From Flavobacteriales bacterium UBA6049 (GTDB lineage: Bacteria > Bacteroidota > Bacteroidia > Flavobacteriales_G > Salibacteraceae), in the NCBI GenBank assembly GCA_002429085.1, contig DIYR01000231.1, positions 1 to 61,040 of the forward strand: 61,040 bases of DNA, read 5' to 3'. The notes beneath the pieces are model-generated. The model ran no database searches, was not told where the DNA came from, and worked only from the letters and a program-made list of their open reading frames with translations. Positions 18,023 to 26,913 of this stretch are shown here, one piece after another. The number at the start of each line of letters is the position of its first letter. The stretch's first letter is position 1. A program made the translations under genes and the position numbers.

Positions 18023-18666
18023 TGAGATATATCATTTGCATATTGCTCTCTTTAGTTTGGATGTATTCTTCTGCCAACGATTCCATTCAACTAGATCAGA
18101 AAAAATGGGAAGAGTGGAGAACAGAATACACATATCCTGATGTCAAAAAATCGGAGGAAAAGAAACCCGAAATAACTAAGACTGAAGCTCCCTCTAATTC
18201 TAATTCCGAAACAATTGTAAAGTATGTCATAATAGGCATAGTGGTATTGATTCTATTGGCAGTAGTAATTGCTATCATAATGAACACACGACTAGATCAA
18301 AAGGTTACTACCAGAGTTGAGGCCAAAACCATTGAAGAAGCAGAAGAGAACCTTCCAGAAGTAGAATTAAATGATATTTACCAAGAAGCCATAGAAGCAG
18401 GAGAATTCAAGAAAGCATTAAGAATTAGGTTTCTAATGGTACTTCAGTTGTTAATCGACCAGAATCACATTACTTGGAAAAAACGTAAAACAAACGTTCA
18501 GTTCGCTAATGAAATTGAATCCGCAGAAATACACAATATCTTTAGTTCTATTGTCTCTGTGTACGATACCATTTGGTATGGTGAAACCGAACTAGGTCAA
18601 GAAAAGTTTAACCAGACTGTGGCGACCATCCAAGAGCTCACATTAAACCTTAAAGAAAATGAGTAA
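18022..18666 (+). CDS. DUF4129-domain membrane protein
   Basis: The ATG at 18022 overlaps the preceding stop (TAATG). Residues 1-18 are a signal peptide (MRYIICILLSLVWMYSSA), then a charged linker, one membrane helix at about 68-90 (YVIIGIVVLILLAVVIAIIM), and a cytoplasmic C-terminal domain. That domain includes YQEAIEAGEFKKALRIRFLMVLQLLIDQNHITWKKRKTNVQFANEI, the DUF4129 core. DUF4129 proteins accompany MoxR/DUF58 operons in many phyla and are also found fused to transglutaminase-like proteins. The gene is translationally coupled to its neighbours on both sides. Function unknown. Confidence 0.87.
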   Translation: MRYIICILLSLVWMYSSANDSIQLDQKKWEEWRTEYTYPDVKKSEEKKPEITKTEAPSNSNSETIVKYVIIGIVVLILLAVVIAIIMNTRLDQKVTTRVEAKTIEEAEENLPEVELNDIYQEAIEAGEFKKALRIRFLMVLQLLIDQNHITWKKRKTNVQFANEIESAEIHNIFSSIVSVYDTIWYGETELGQEKFNQTVATIQELTLNLKENE

Positions 18667-19894
18667 GGATAGATTAATCCCTGTCATATTTTCTCTTCTA
18701 ATTGTGGTAGTGATTGGGTTCTTGATCTATTCCAATTACAACCGGGTAAACTGGAATGTAGAGCTAAAATCAAAAGGTACAGATCCGTATGACTTAAGCT
18801 TGTTTTACCGACTGTTAGAAGCTTCTACAGATCAAGATATCACATACCTCACCAATGAGTTCAAACTAGACTCTGTAGACCAATTCAACTTTGTTTTTGT
18901 AGGCGAATACTTCAACGCTGATTCAACCGATACAGATTTACTTCTTCAATTTGTAGAAGATGGTAGTACCGCACTATTTATCACAAACGACATTTATAAC
19001 TATAACCTTTTTGAAGCCATTTGGGAAAGAGATAGTATAGATATGTACAAAGGTGAGTCTATGTTTCTTTTTGAAACTCACCTTCATTTACCTGATAATG
19101 GTAAGACCTTCCCTATTCAAATTCAACAGGGCAAAAGACATGTAGGAAATGACTGGTTCTTCTACTATCCATTAGATTTTGAATATGATTATAACGTTGA
19201 GTTTCTAAGTTACATAAGTAGTGATTCGTCCGAGTCACAATATGTAAATTACCTATCCATTCCTTATGGAAAGGGAAAAATCTTGTATCACTTCAACCCA
19301 ATTTTGTTCAGCAATTACTTCCTAGTTGAAGAACAAGGATTCGAATATGCTTCATATGCAATATCTCAATTACCTCAGCAGCAAACTGTTGTAGATTTTT
19401 ATAGTCAGACCTACCGTGGAGAACAAGAGTACTTTCAAAGAGAACCAGCTACTTCACCTTTATCATTCATTTTTAGCGAACCTGCTCTTAGAAGTGCATG
19501 GATTGCGCTTATGGTTACCACCTTGCTATTTTTTGTAGTTCGCATAAAGAGACGGCAACGTATTATACCATTAATCGCGCAAAACTCGAATACGTCTATT
19601 GAATTCGCTCGGTCTCTAGGTTCTCTCTACTTTCAGTCGAAGCAACCGAAATACATCGGTCATGAAATGATGAAAATTTTCACTGACTACTGCCGAAGAA
19701 CATACCGAATTTCCGTTAAAAACGAGACTGAAGAGCAACAGCTTCTTGCCAAAAGAGCAAAAGTTGACATTACGCTTATTCAAGAAATTTTCAAGAAACA
19801 ACACACCGTTCTATATAACCCGCAAGCTACTTTTAATGATGCGGCTGAGTTACATAACAAACTTCAAGACTTCTATAAAAACGCCAAGAAATGA
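18659..19894 (+). CDS. DUF4350-domain membrane protein
   Basis: A protein of 411 residues with an N-terminal membrane anchor (about 7-26). The DUF4350 domain starts with NVELKSKGTDPYDLSLFYRLLEAS, which has the 'DP.G...L..LL' pattern, and includes FVFVGEYFN, VEDGSTALFITN and LSIPYGKGKILYHFNPILFSN. A second membrane helix lies near 276-297 and is followed by a basic cytoplasmic tail (RIKRRQRIIP...) of about 110 residues. The domain resembles glutamine-amidotransferase-like folds but shows no obvious catalytic triad. It overlaps the upstream gene by 8 nt and the downstream MoxR gene by 4 nt (ATGA). Likely a structural subunit of the MoxR-linked membrane complex. Confidence 0.85.
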   Translation: MSKDRLIPVIFSLLIVVVIGFLIYSNYNRVNWNVELKSKGTDPYDLSLFYRLLEASTDQDITYLTNEFKLDSVDQFNFVFVGEYFNADSTDTDLLLQFVEDGSTALFITNDIYNYNLFEAIWERDSIDMYKGESMFLFETHLHLPDNGKTFPIQIQQGKRHVGNDWFFYYPLDFEYDYNVEFLSYISSDSSESQYVNYLSIPYGKGKILYHFNPILFSNYFLVEEQGFEYASYAISQLPQQQTVVDFYSQTYRGEQEYFQREPATSPLSFIFSEPALRSAWIALMVTTLLFFVVRIKRRQRIIPLIAQNSNTSIEFARSLGSLYFQSKQPKYIGHEMMKIFTDYCRRTYRISVKNETEEQQLLAKRAKVDITLIQEIFKKQHTVLYNPQATFNDAAELHNKLQDFYKNAKK

Positions 19895-20979
19895 CAGAAG
19901 ATATCACACCTAACCAATCGGATAATACAGATAACCATTCTGAAGAGACTATCAAATCTACCCAAGAGTCTAACGAGAGTTCAATTTCAGAAACAAACTC
20001 TGTAAGTAAAGAAGCTGTTACTCCTTCTAGCACCAACGTAGTTCAAACGTTAATACAAGACATTAAAACTGAGCTACAGAAGGTATTAGTTGGTATGGAC
20101 AGTACCATTGAAGATTCTTTGGCTGCTCTACTTACCAATGGTCATGTGCTTTTCGAAGGGTATCCTGGAGTAGCTAAAACACTTTTGGTAAAGTTGATTG
20201 CTAAAACATTAACGGTAGATTTTAAACGTATTCAGTTTACCCCAGATTTGATGCCTTCGGATGTTATTGGAACAATGGTATTCAATCAAAATGCCAGCAC
20301 TTTTGAATATAAGAAAGGACCCATTTTTTCAAACCTTGTGCTGATTGATGAAATCAATAGAGCCCCAGCTAAAACTCAAGCTGCATTGTTTGAGGTAATG
20401 GAAGAAAGACAAGTAACTGTAGAAGGAAACACACATCCATTACCCCCACCATTCTTTGTAATCGGTACTCAAAATCCAATTGACCAAGAGGGAACTTACA
20501 GGCTTCCAGAAGCACAATTAGATCGCTTTATGTTTAAGGTAAAAGTGCCTTATCCAAGTCTAGAGGAAGAGGCTGCCATTTTAGACAGATTCAAAGAAGA
20601 TTTTGACACGCAAGCATCAGAAGAATTGGTTAAACCAGTATTGGGTAACGATCAACTTGCAGCGTGCGAAAAGTTCATTCAAGAAGTGCATATTTCTGAG
20701 CAAATCATTCAATACATTACCAAGTTAACCGTGGCAACCAGAGATCATGAATCTATTTATTTAGGAGCTTCCCCTCGTGCATCATTAGCCATATTGCGCG
20801 CATCCAAAGCTTTTGCCGCACTAAACGGTAGAAACTATGTAACTCCAGATGATGTGCAACGTGCATGTTATCCTGTTTTGAATCACAGGTTAATTGTAAG
20901 CGCAACTGCAGAAATGGAAGGATACACTTCTGAAGACATCATTAGATCTATTATTGAAGATATAGAAGTTCCACGCTAA
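19891..20979 (+). CDS. MoxR-family AAA+ ATPase
   Basis: The first ~50 residues are a Ser/Thr/Glu-rich, probably disordered extension; the ATPase core follows. Walker A is GYPGVAKT at 90-97, Walker B is LIDEIN at 151-156, and the MoxR signature NRAPAKTQAALFEVMEERQVT and the sensor-like GTQNPIDQEGTYRLPEAQLDRF follow. The C-terminal lid has GASPRASLAILRASKAFA. MoxR ATPases act as chaperone-like remodellers, usually with a VWA or DUF58 partner, and the DUF58 gene follows directly. In this cluster the ATPase is the only energy-using subunit, so it probably drives assembly or conformational change of the membrane proteins encoded upstream. Start: ATGA overlap with the DUF4350 stop. Confidence 0.95.
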   Translation: MTEDITPNQSDNTDNHSEETIKSTQESNESSISETNSVSKEAVTPSSTNVVQTLIQDIKTELQKVLVGMDSTIEDSLAALLTNGHVLFEGYPGVAKTLLVKLIAKTLTVDFKRIQFTPDLMPSDVIGTMVFNQNASTFEYKKGPIFSNLVLIDEINRAPAKTQAALFEVMEERQVTVEGNTHPLPPPFFVIGTQNPIDQEGTYRLPEAQLDRFMFKVKVPYPSLEEEAAILDRFKEDFDTQASEELVKPVLGNDQLAACEKFIQEVHISEQIIQYITKLTVATRDHESIYLGASPRASLAILRASKAFAALNGRNYVTPDDVQRACYPVLNHRLIVSATAEMEGYTSEDIIRSIIEDIEVPR

Positions 20980-22304
20980 TGCTGCGACAGTTAAATCTTA
21001 CAGATCGCTTTTTTTATGCTTGCGGAGTTGTTATAGCAACTTTTGCATTTGGCTTTGCGCTGCCCTATCTCGTTTATTTGGCGTACACCGAGATTGTAGT
21101 TCTCTTAACTATTACAGTTGCAGATTATAGACAAACCAAGCAAAAGCTAGATCATGTAAATGCAGTACGTAAGCTTCCGAAGCACTTCTCGTTACATGAT
21201 GCAAACGAAATACTAATTTCGGTAACAAATAGCAGTGAATCATCGCTTCAAATAAAGCTAATTGATGAGATCCCCTACCAGTTACAACTGCGAGATATAT
21301 CATTCGATTTTTCTGTAGAACCGCAAGACCAACACAACTTTTCCTATGATATCACTCCTACTTCTAGAGGAGAATACCAATTCTATAGCATTCATGTATT
21401 CTTATCCTCTAAATTGGGATTGGTTGAATTGAATAGGACCATTGAAACACCCGAAATGGTAAAGGTCTATCCATCATTCAAACAAATGGAGATGTTTGAT
21501 TTAATGGTTTTCTCTGCCGATAGAAATCACCCAGGAATCAGAAAAGTAAGAAAGTTAGGCCATGGATATGAGTTCAGCGATATCAGGCAATATGTGTTAG
21601 GTGACGATCCACGTGCAATAAACTGGAAGGCTACTAGTAGAAATGCTCAATTGATGGTAAACAACTACCAAGATGAAAAGTCGCAGCAAATTTATGCTGT
21701 CATCAATAAGAGTAGAGTAATGCGTATGCCTTTCAACAAGTTAAGCCTAATGGATTATGCCATTAATGCCACTCTTAGCATACTAAATATTGCACTAAAA
21801 AACCAAGATCATACTGGGCTAATGACCTTCGCAAAAGAGGTTGATCATTTTATTCCGGCTCGGAATAAGAATAATCAGTTACAACAAATCATGAATTCGT
21901 TGTACAATATTGAATCGAGTGATGAAGAAGGAAATTATCAAGGCCTACACCAGTTTTTGAGAACACGTGTAAAAGGAAGATCGTTACTACTCATGTTCAC
22001 CAATTTCATGAGTTTAAACTCAGTACAACGTACTCTCCCCGAACTAAAACGTATCAATAGAGGGCACTTGCTGGTTGTTATATTTTTCGAGAATACAGAA
22101 TTGAGTCATTTTATGCAGCAACCCGTAAAAACCATGACCGATGTAACTGCTCAAACCATGGGGGAAAAACTTCACTATGAACTTATTGAAGCAACGGTTG
22201 CATTACGTAAAGCAGGTATTCAAACTATTAGAACTACACCAGAAAACTTAACACTAGATACCATCAACAAATACCTTGAGTTGAAAGCGAGAGGCATGAT
22301 TTAA
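20979..22304 (+). CDS. DUF58-domain protein (MoxR partner)
   Basis: Two N-terminal hydrophobic segments (about 12-45) anchor the protein. The DUF58 core then appears as LGHGYEFSDIRQYVLGDDPRAINWKATSRNAQLMVNNYQDEKSQQIYAVIN near residues 190-240, followed by a VWA-like fold (HTGLMTFAKEVDHFIPARN). DUF58 proteins are regular partners of MoxR ATPases, but the joint function is unproven in most organisms. The start codon overlaps the stop of the MoxR gene (TAATG). This is the last gene of the SpoIIM-DUF4129-DUF4350-MoxR-DUF58 operon; a 62-nt gap follows. Confidence 0.93.
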   Translation: MLRQLNLTDRFFYACGVVIATFAFGFALPYLVYLAYTEIVVLLTITVADYRQTKQKLDHVNAVRKLPKHFSLHDANEILISVTNSSESSLQIKLIDEIPYQLQLRDISFDFSVEPQDQHNFSYDITPTSRGEYQFYSIHVFLSSKLGLVELNRTIETPEMVKVYPSFKQMEMFDLMVFSADRNHPGIRKVRKLGHGYEFSDIRQYVLGDDPRAINWKATSRNAQLMVNNYQDEKSQQIYAVINKSRVMRMPFNKLSLMDYAINATLSILNIALKNQDHTGLMTFAKEVDHFIPARNKNNQLQQIMNSLYNIESSDEEGNYQGLHQFLRTRVKGRSLLLMFTNFMSLNSVQRTLPELKRINRGHLLVVIFFENTELSHFMQQPVKTMTDVTAQTMGEKLHYELIEATVALRKAGIQTIRTTPENLTLDTINKYLELKARGMI

Positions 22305-22313
22305 TTCTTATTC

Positions 22314-22357
22314 GCTTCTGGAAGCATACCTTTATTCCCGGAATAACTTCTAGGAGG
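22314..22357 (+). promoter_or_regulatory. Palindrome-rich leader with a strong Shine-Dalgarno site
   Basis: GCTTC-TG-GAAGC (22314-22325) and TTATTCC-C-GGAATAA (22332-22346) are two perfect inverted repeats. A consensus AGGAGG follows at 22352-22357, 9 nt before the ATG at 22367. Such a complete Shine-Dalgarno sequence is exceptional in this window, where genes otherwise have AT-rich leaders. Confidence 0.5.
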
Positions 22358-22366
22358 AATTGTAAA

Positions 22367-22897
22367 ATGTCTTTTTATCAAAATGTTGCTAAAGTAGGTA
22401 CCAAGTTCTTCAGTTTAAAAACACTGTTGAAATACGGATTTAACTGGTCTCCTATGTATAGAAGAACCACTGCAAAAGTAGTAGAGGTTTCTGATGACAT
22501 CAGCTTTGTTAAGATAAGGATCCCATATTCTTACAAGAACAGAAACTATGCGAATACCATTTTTGGAGGTAGCATGTTTGCAGCAGTAGACCCCATTCCA
22601 ATGGTTCAACTAGTCAATCTGTTAGACGAAAATTACATTGTATGGGATCGTTCAGCTGAAATTAAATTCAAGCGTCCAGCAAAGGAAGCCTTGTTTGCTC
22701 AATTCACTTATTCTGAGGAAGAAATTGCATCTATCAAACAACAAGTAAGAGAACAAAACGAAATCAACATTGAGAAGATTACTTACCTTACAAATGCAGA
22801 TCAATCTCAAACTTTCTGTGAGGTTAAGAAAGTAATTTACATTGCAGACAAAGCCTTTTACAAAGAAAAAATTGCAAAACGAGCAACCAAAAAATAA
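22367..22897 (+). CDS. DUF4442 hot-dog-fold (thioesterase-like) protein
   Basis: This 176-residue protein fits DUF4442, a PaaI/YiiD-like hot-dog family. The core is ATAKVVEVSDDISFVKIRIPYSYKNRNYANTIFGGSMFAAVDPIPMVQLVNLL, in which the conserved N-T-I-F-G-G-S-M-F box replaces the usual HGG of thioesterases. A later strand reads IKFKRPAKEALFAQF. Acyl-CoA thioesterase activity is suggested by the fold only. It is followed after 4 nt by a uracil-DNA glycosylase-like gene, so the two are probably co-transcribed. The start is supported by the AGGAGG site. No signal peptide; cytoplasmic. Confidence 0.82.
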   Translation: MSFYQNVAKVGTKFFSLKTLLKYGFNWSPMYRRTTAKVVEVSDDISFVKIRIPYSYKNRNYANTIFGGSMFAAVDPIPMVQLVNLLDENYIVWDRSAEIKFKRPAKEALFAQFTYSEEEIASIKQQVREQNEINIEKITYLTNADQSQTFCEVKKVIYIADKAFYKEKIAKRATKK

Positions 22898-22901
22898 GTC
22901 T

Positions 22902-23480
22902 TTGAATTCGCTCTTATCAGAAGTGCACAGTTGTGCAGTTTGCGAATCTCATTTACCCATGGGTGCACGCCCAGTGCTTATGGCTTCTGAAAAGAGTAAG
23001 ATTCTAGTTATTGGTCAAGCCCCCGGAATAAGAGTACACAATACTGGTATTCCTTGGAACGACCCTAGTGGTGAAAGGTTACGCCAATGGCTTAATGTAG
23101 ATAAAACACAGTTTTACGACACCAGTCTTTTTGCGATTATCCCTATGGGGTTTTGTTATCCTGGCACTGGTAAATCTGGAGACCTACCTCCTCGTAAAGA
23201 ATGTGCCCCTTTATGGCACCCTCCCTTATTTTCTAAGTTGCCAAGCATAAAATTAACCTTGCTGATTGGAAACTATGCCCAACGATATTACTTAGGTAAG
23301 AATAAAAAATCGAACCTAACAGAAACCGTTCAATACGCTGAAGAATACTTGCCAAAATTCTTTCCACTACCCCATCCTTCACCCAGAAACAACATCTGGT
23401 TAAAGCGTAATCCATGGTTCGAAAAACACAACCTACCAACTCTTGAATCTCATGTAAAACAGATTATTAACGCTAAATAA
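22902..23480 (+). CDS. Uracil-DNA glycosylase family protein
   Basis: I place the start at the TTG at 22902 (MNSLLSEVHSCAVCESHLP), 4 nt after the previous stop. An upstream TTG at 22842 would lie inside the DUF4442 gene and adds residues foreign to the family; no ATG is available. With this numbering, motif 1 is GQAPG at 38-42 followed by HNTGIPWNDPSGERLRQWL, and the second active-site motif is HPSPRN at 158-163. A Cys pair at CAVC and further cysteines occur near the N-terminus, but not in the four-Cys iron-sulfur pattern of family 4/5 enzymes. Probably a DNA base-excision enzyme; substrate preference cannot be read from the sequence. Confidence 0.87.
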   Translation: MNSLLSEVHSCAVCESHLPMGARPVLMASEKSKILVIGQAPGIRVHNTGIPWNDPSGERLRQWLNVDKTQFYDTSLFAIIPMGFCYPGTGKSGDLPPRKECAPLWHPPLFSKLPSIKLTLLIGNYAQRYYLGKNKKSNLTETVQYAEEYLPKFFPLPHPSPRNNIWLKRNPWFEKHNLPTLESHVKQIINAK

Positions 23481-23553
23481 TAATTCAGTAATTGCTGGGT
23501 CAGAAAATTTTGCTTCATTCGCGCGCTCAAAACACGGGTTAATCGATACTTAG

Positions 23554-25836
23554 ATGAAAAAGTTCCTACTTATTTTCTCCATTGCGCTATCTATCATTCT
23601 TATAGCATTTTTAATTGCGCTACCATCATTGCTTGAGTATGCTATTGAAGAATATGACAAAGAACAGATCGGTAGAGAAATAGAAATCGAGAACATTGAT
23701 CTGAATTACTTCACTTTAGAACTTATTATTGAAGGGCTAGATTTTCATGAAACTGATGATGTAACGTCTTTCGTTCACTTTGATAGTATGTATGTTGATG
23801 TAGAATTATGGCCAATGCTATCTAGCCATTTTCACATCAGAGAGTTTGGTTTAACCAACTGGGGTGTAAACATTGTTCAACATAATTCTTCTTTCAATTT
23901 TGATGATTTGATGGCACTTGGAGCTAATGATTCAACTGCTATTGAAATAGAAGAAGTAGATGAAGAGCCTTCTAACTGGCACTTTACTGTTGAAAACGTA
24001 AAACTAGATGGTGGAATGGTTGACTATGAAAGTAACTTGCTCCCACACATCAGTTTAAATAAGATTGAGTACCTGTTACCAAAAGCTAGTGATACTATGA
24101 ATTACATTGTATCTGACTTAGCTTTTGCACTATCTACTGGTGGAGATTTTCATATTAAGAATGGCATTAACCTAGTGACTTCTGATGTAAATGTGAATCT
24201 TCAATCTAGCAACGTCAATTTAGAACTAATTCATCCTTATTTAGATCCTTATATCCACTACAGTTCCATGGATGGAGTATTCAATTCTGATGTGAATTTT
24301 ACCGCAAACATGGAAAACCCAGATCTATTTGATCTAGGAGGTAACATGAGCATTAATGATTTTGGTTTAAACTCTTTAGAAGGTGATCAAGTTGTTGCAT
24401 TCAAAACTTTCGAAATTGACATTGATACCATTCAACTAAACGATGCCGTTTACGAACTAAATGCCATTACTCTGGATGAATTGAACAGCAAGTTTGAGCT
24501 GTATGAAACGGATAACAACTTTACACGATTACTAAAACCAGATACTACTTCTACTCCATCATCGGTAGAGACTATGACTGCTGATGGTGAGGAAGAAATT
24601 GACTATGCCAATCCGTTTGCATTGCTCTTCCTATATGTAAAAGACATGTTGAAATCTTACCAAGAATCATCTTATAAATTGAAAAAGTTGGAGGTGAAAA
24701 ACTCTTCTTGCGAGATGATTGACTACACCACAAAAGCGGAAGATTTCAAATATAGATTAGACGATATCAATGTACATGCCGATGGTTTAACATCTACTGA
24801 AGAAAGTGTTACATTCTACTTTGGTGCTATTTTAAACCACAGCGGGAAATTTGATGGATATATTAGACCATACACTGCCAATCCAGCTGATTTAGACATT
24901 CATTACGAAATCAAAGGAACCGAGATGAATCCGTTTACGGCTTATACCATGGATTACGTAAACTACCCAATTGAGTTCGGAAGATTATTATATACCTGTG
25001 ATGTTCAAATTAAAGACCGAAAGGTGGTTAGTTCTAACATTATAGAGTTTGATCAATTCAATTGGGGAAAGAAAAACAAAAAGACCAAAGCCTTGTATAA
25101 CCTTCCTGTTAAGTTGGCAACAGGATTACTGAAAGATATGGATGGTAACATCTTGTTAGATGTTCCGGTAGAAGGTGATTTGGATGACCCTAAATTCAAA
25201 TTCGGAAGAGTGATCTGGAGAACTCTTAAAAACTTAGTGTTGAAAGTGGTTTCTGCTCCGTTCAAATTATTGGGTAAACTATTCGGTTTCAATGGAGATG
25301 ACATCAAAGAAATTCGATTTGGTCACCTTTCTAGAAAACTGAACAAGAAGCAAGAAAAGCAACTTCAGAATTTGGCTAAGGTGATGAAGAAAAAAGAAGA
25401 ACTCAATGTTGAGTTTTTACGCACCACCAAAAAATATGATGAGGTAGAAAAATATGCCTTGCTTGAGATGAAGTATCGTTACCTCTATAAAACAGATACT
25501 GTTCCGAATGCAGATCAAGTAACACAAGAGCTGTTAGATCAGCTAGAGGATTTGTCTAATCATGATTCTTCTTTTGTTAGCTATGTGAATACCTTAACCA
25601 ATAATACCGATACGTTAAAATCAACGGCCAATTTGAGTGTCGAATATGTAGGTGAAGAAAAAGCACTGAGCAGAATTGACAAGATTGGAACCATGCGCTA
25701 CTCGGCAATAAGACGCTATTTAATTGATGAACAGCAAATAGACTCTAACCGAATTAGATTAAACCTTACACATCCAGATTCATTACTGAGTCATAAAAGA
25801 CAGAACATTTACAAGGTTGCTTTCTGGACAGATTAA
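23554..25836 (+). CDS. AsmA-like DUF748 envelope protein
   Basis: One N-terminal membrane anchor (residues 1-25) is followed by ~730 periplasmic residues. The opening EEYDKEQIGREIEIENIDLNYFTLELIIEGL is the AsmA/DUF748 start. Mid-protein segments VTFYFGAILNHSGKFDGYIRPYTANPADLDIHYEIKGTEMNPFTAYTMDYVNYPI and GNILLDVPVEGDLDDPKFKFGRVIWRTLKNLV are the DUF748 core. The C-terminal part has a charged coiled-coil-like helix (KLNKKQEKQLQNLAKVMKKKEEL) and an OmpA-like final region (RYSAIRRYLIDEQQIDSNRIRL). Related AsmA-like proteins bridge the inner and outer membranes and move phospholipids; such a role is inferred here. A strong terminator follows. Confidence 0.85.
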   Translation: MKKFLLIFSIALSIILIAFLIALPSLLEYAIEEYDKEQIGREIEIENIDLNYFTLELIIEGLDFHETDDVTSFVHFDSMYVDVELWPMLSSHFHIREFGLTNWGVNIVQHNSSFNFDDLMALGANDSTAIEIEEVDEEPSNWHFTVENVKLDGGMVDYESNLLPHISLNKIEYLLPKASDTMNYIVSDLAFALSTGGDFHIKNGINLVTSDVNVNLQSSNVNLELIHPYLDPYIHYSSMDGVFNSDVNFTANMENPDLFDLGGNMSINDFGLNSLEGDQVVAFKTFEIDIDTIQLNDAVYELNAITLDELNSKFELYETDNNFTRLLKPDTTSTPSSVETMTADGEEEIDYANPFALLFLYVKDMLKSYQESSYKLKKLEVKNSSCEMIDYTTKAEDFKYRLDDINVHADGLTSTEESVTFYFGAILNHSGKFDGYIRPYTANPADLDIHYEIKGTEMNPFTAYTMDYVNYPIEFGRLLYTCDVQIKDRKVVSSNIIEFDQFNWGKKNKKTKALYNLPVKLATGLLKDMDGNILLDVPVEGDLDDPKFKFGRVIWRTLKNLVLKVVSAPFKLLGKLFGFNGDDIKEIRFGHLSRKLNKKQEKQLQNLAKVMKKKEELNVEFLRTTKKYDEVEKYALLEMKYRYLYKTDTVPNADQVTQELLDQLEDLSNHDSSFVSYVNTLTNNTDTLKSTANLSVEYVGEEKALSRIDKIGTMRYSAIRRYLIDEQQIDSNRIRLNLTHPDSLLSHKRQNIYKVAFWTD

Positions 25837-25840
25837 TTAC

Positions 25841-25870
25841 AAAAAGAGCTGCATAACTGCAGCTCTTTTT
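25841..25870. terminator. Bidirectional intrinsic terminator between DUF748 and SDR genes
   Basis: A 13-bp perfect stem (aaaaagagctgca / tgcagctcttttt) with a 4-nt loop, 5 nt after the DUF748 stop. A and T runs on both sides allow it to end transcripts from either direction; the neighbouring genes are convergent. Confidence 0.88.
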
Positions 25871-25955
25871 CTATGATTCAAAAGTTCTTACACTCTCCTT
25901 ACCAAACAAACTCTTCAAAAGGATGCGAACAAATAGATACGCAAAGCTTTCTCAA

Positions 25956-26876
25956 CTACAGAAAACTATTCAACGCTTTGCTCGCATTACTTTGATAGCT
26001 TGAATTAGTCAACTCGGGAAATAATGTAGCTTGATCTATCAATGAACCAGTTAACACATTGGCCTTACTCGCATAGAATTTCCCACTCTCGAGTTGTGTA
26101 TTAGAAATGCCATCAACAAATCGTTTAGCTCCTGTTTCTAAACTGTGTGACAATCCCAATAATGGCATAATCAGTGGCATTCCGATGTATTTATAAAACA
26201 ACCTTTGTACTAAAGGCATATCATTAAATCCTTCTGTTCCTCTAGTTCCTCCAGGGCTCATACTAATCAATCTAAGATTTGGGTGTTCTTTGGCCACGGC
26301 ACTTAGCCAAAAAGTTCCGACCAATTTAGTAAGCCCATAAACTTCCATTGGATCCATTTTAGTGCTTAACGAAGAGCCATTTAAAATTGACTCAAACTCT
26401 TCCACTGTCCCACCTTTTAGATTAGGACGTTTGATGCCCATTTTTTTTACTCCTCTAGCCACCTCAGAACTAGCGAACAGTGCCATTTGTGTTAGCTTAT
26501 TGGTTTTTATCAATTCATTCAACAACACAGCATGTCCAAGTAAGTTAGTAGCTGCAATGTTCGTTACACCTTCTTCAGTTAATTCTAACGGTGTTCTTCC
26601 TCCTACACCTCCTGCATTCATAATAAGTGCATCTACTGGCTCTTTCAACACGTTCACTGCTTTCTTTACCGTTTCTGGCTTTGAAACGTCCATGATGATC
26701 ACCTCAAAAATGGTTCTACCTGTAGATTCCTCTAACTCCCGTTTTGCTCTTTCTGCTTTTTGAGGGTTTCGACATGCCATGTATATCTTTTGTGTTTCTT
26801 CTTTCAACGCTAACTGACGCGCTGTTTCTTTACCAATTCCTGCATTGGCTCCTGTTATCATTACTATTTCTTGCAT
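25956..26876 (-). CDS. Short-chain dehydrogenase/reductase (SDR)
   Basis: A 306-residue classical-to-extended SDR. The Rossmann motif TGANAGIG is at 8-15, NAG at 87-89, the catalytic serine is within ASSE near 136-137, and YxxxK is Y180-K184 (YGLTK). The long insert between the serine and the tyrosine and the C-terminal SPGGTRGTEGF resemble protochlorophyllide-reductase/retinol-dehydrogenase-like SDRs (RDH11 type). The cofactor is NAD(P)H; R36 in MACRNPQK after the second strand suggests NADPH. Substrate unknown. It lies 37 nt downstream of a DUF4345 gene and an AraC regulator, which may control both. Start: ATG at 26874-26876. Confidence 0.92.
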   Translation of the reverse strand: MQEIVMITGANAGIGKETARQLALKEETQKIYMACRNPQKAERAKRELEESTGRTIFEVIIMDVSKPETVKKAVNVLKEPVDALIMNAGGVGGRTPLELTEEGVTNIAATNLLGHAVLLNELIKTNKLTQMALFASSEVARGVKKMGIKRPNLKGGTVEEFESILNGSSLSTKMDPMEVYGLTKLVGTFWLSAVAKEHPNLRLISMSPGGTRGTEGFNDMPLVQRLFYKYIGMPLIMPLLGLSHSLETGAKRFVDGISNTQLESGKFYASKANVLTGSLIDQATLFPELTNSSYQSNASKALNSFL

Positions 26877-26913
26877 GATTTTGATTGATTGTTATGAATG
26901 AATTAGCGAGTGT

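Noticed and set aside
22842..22901. Upstream TTG start for the uracil-DNA glycosylase gene
   Set aside because: It lies inside the DUF4442 gene and adds a Lys-rich segment not typical of the family; TTG at 22902 fits the conserved N-terminus.
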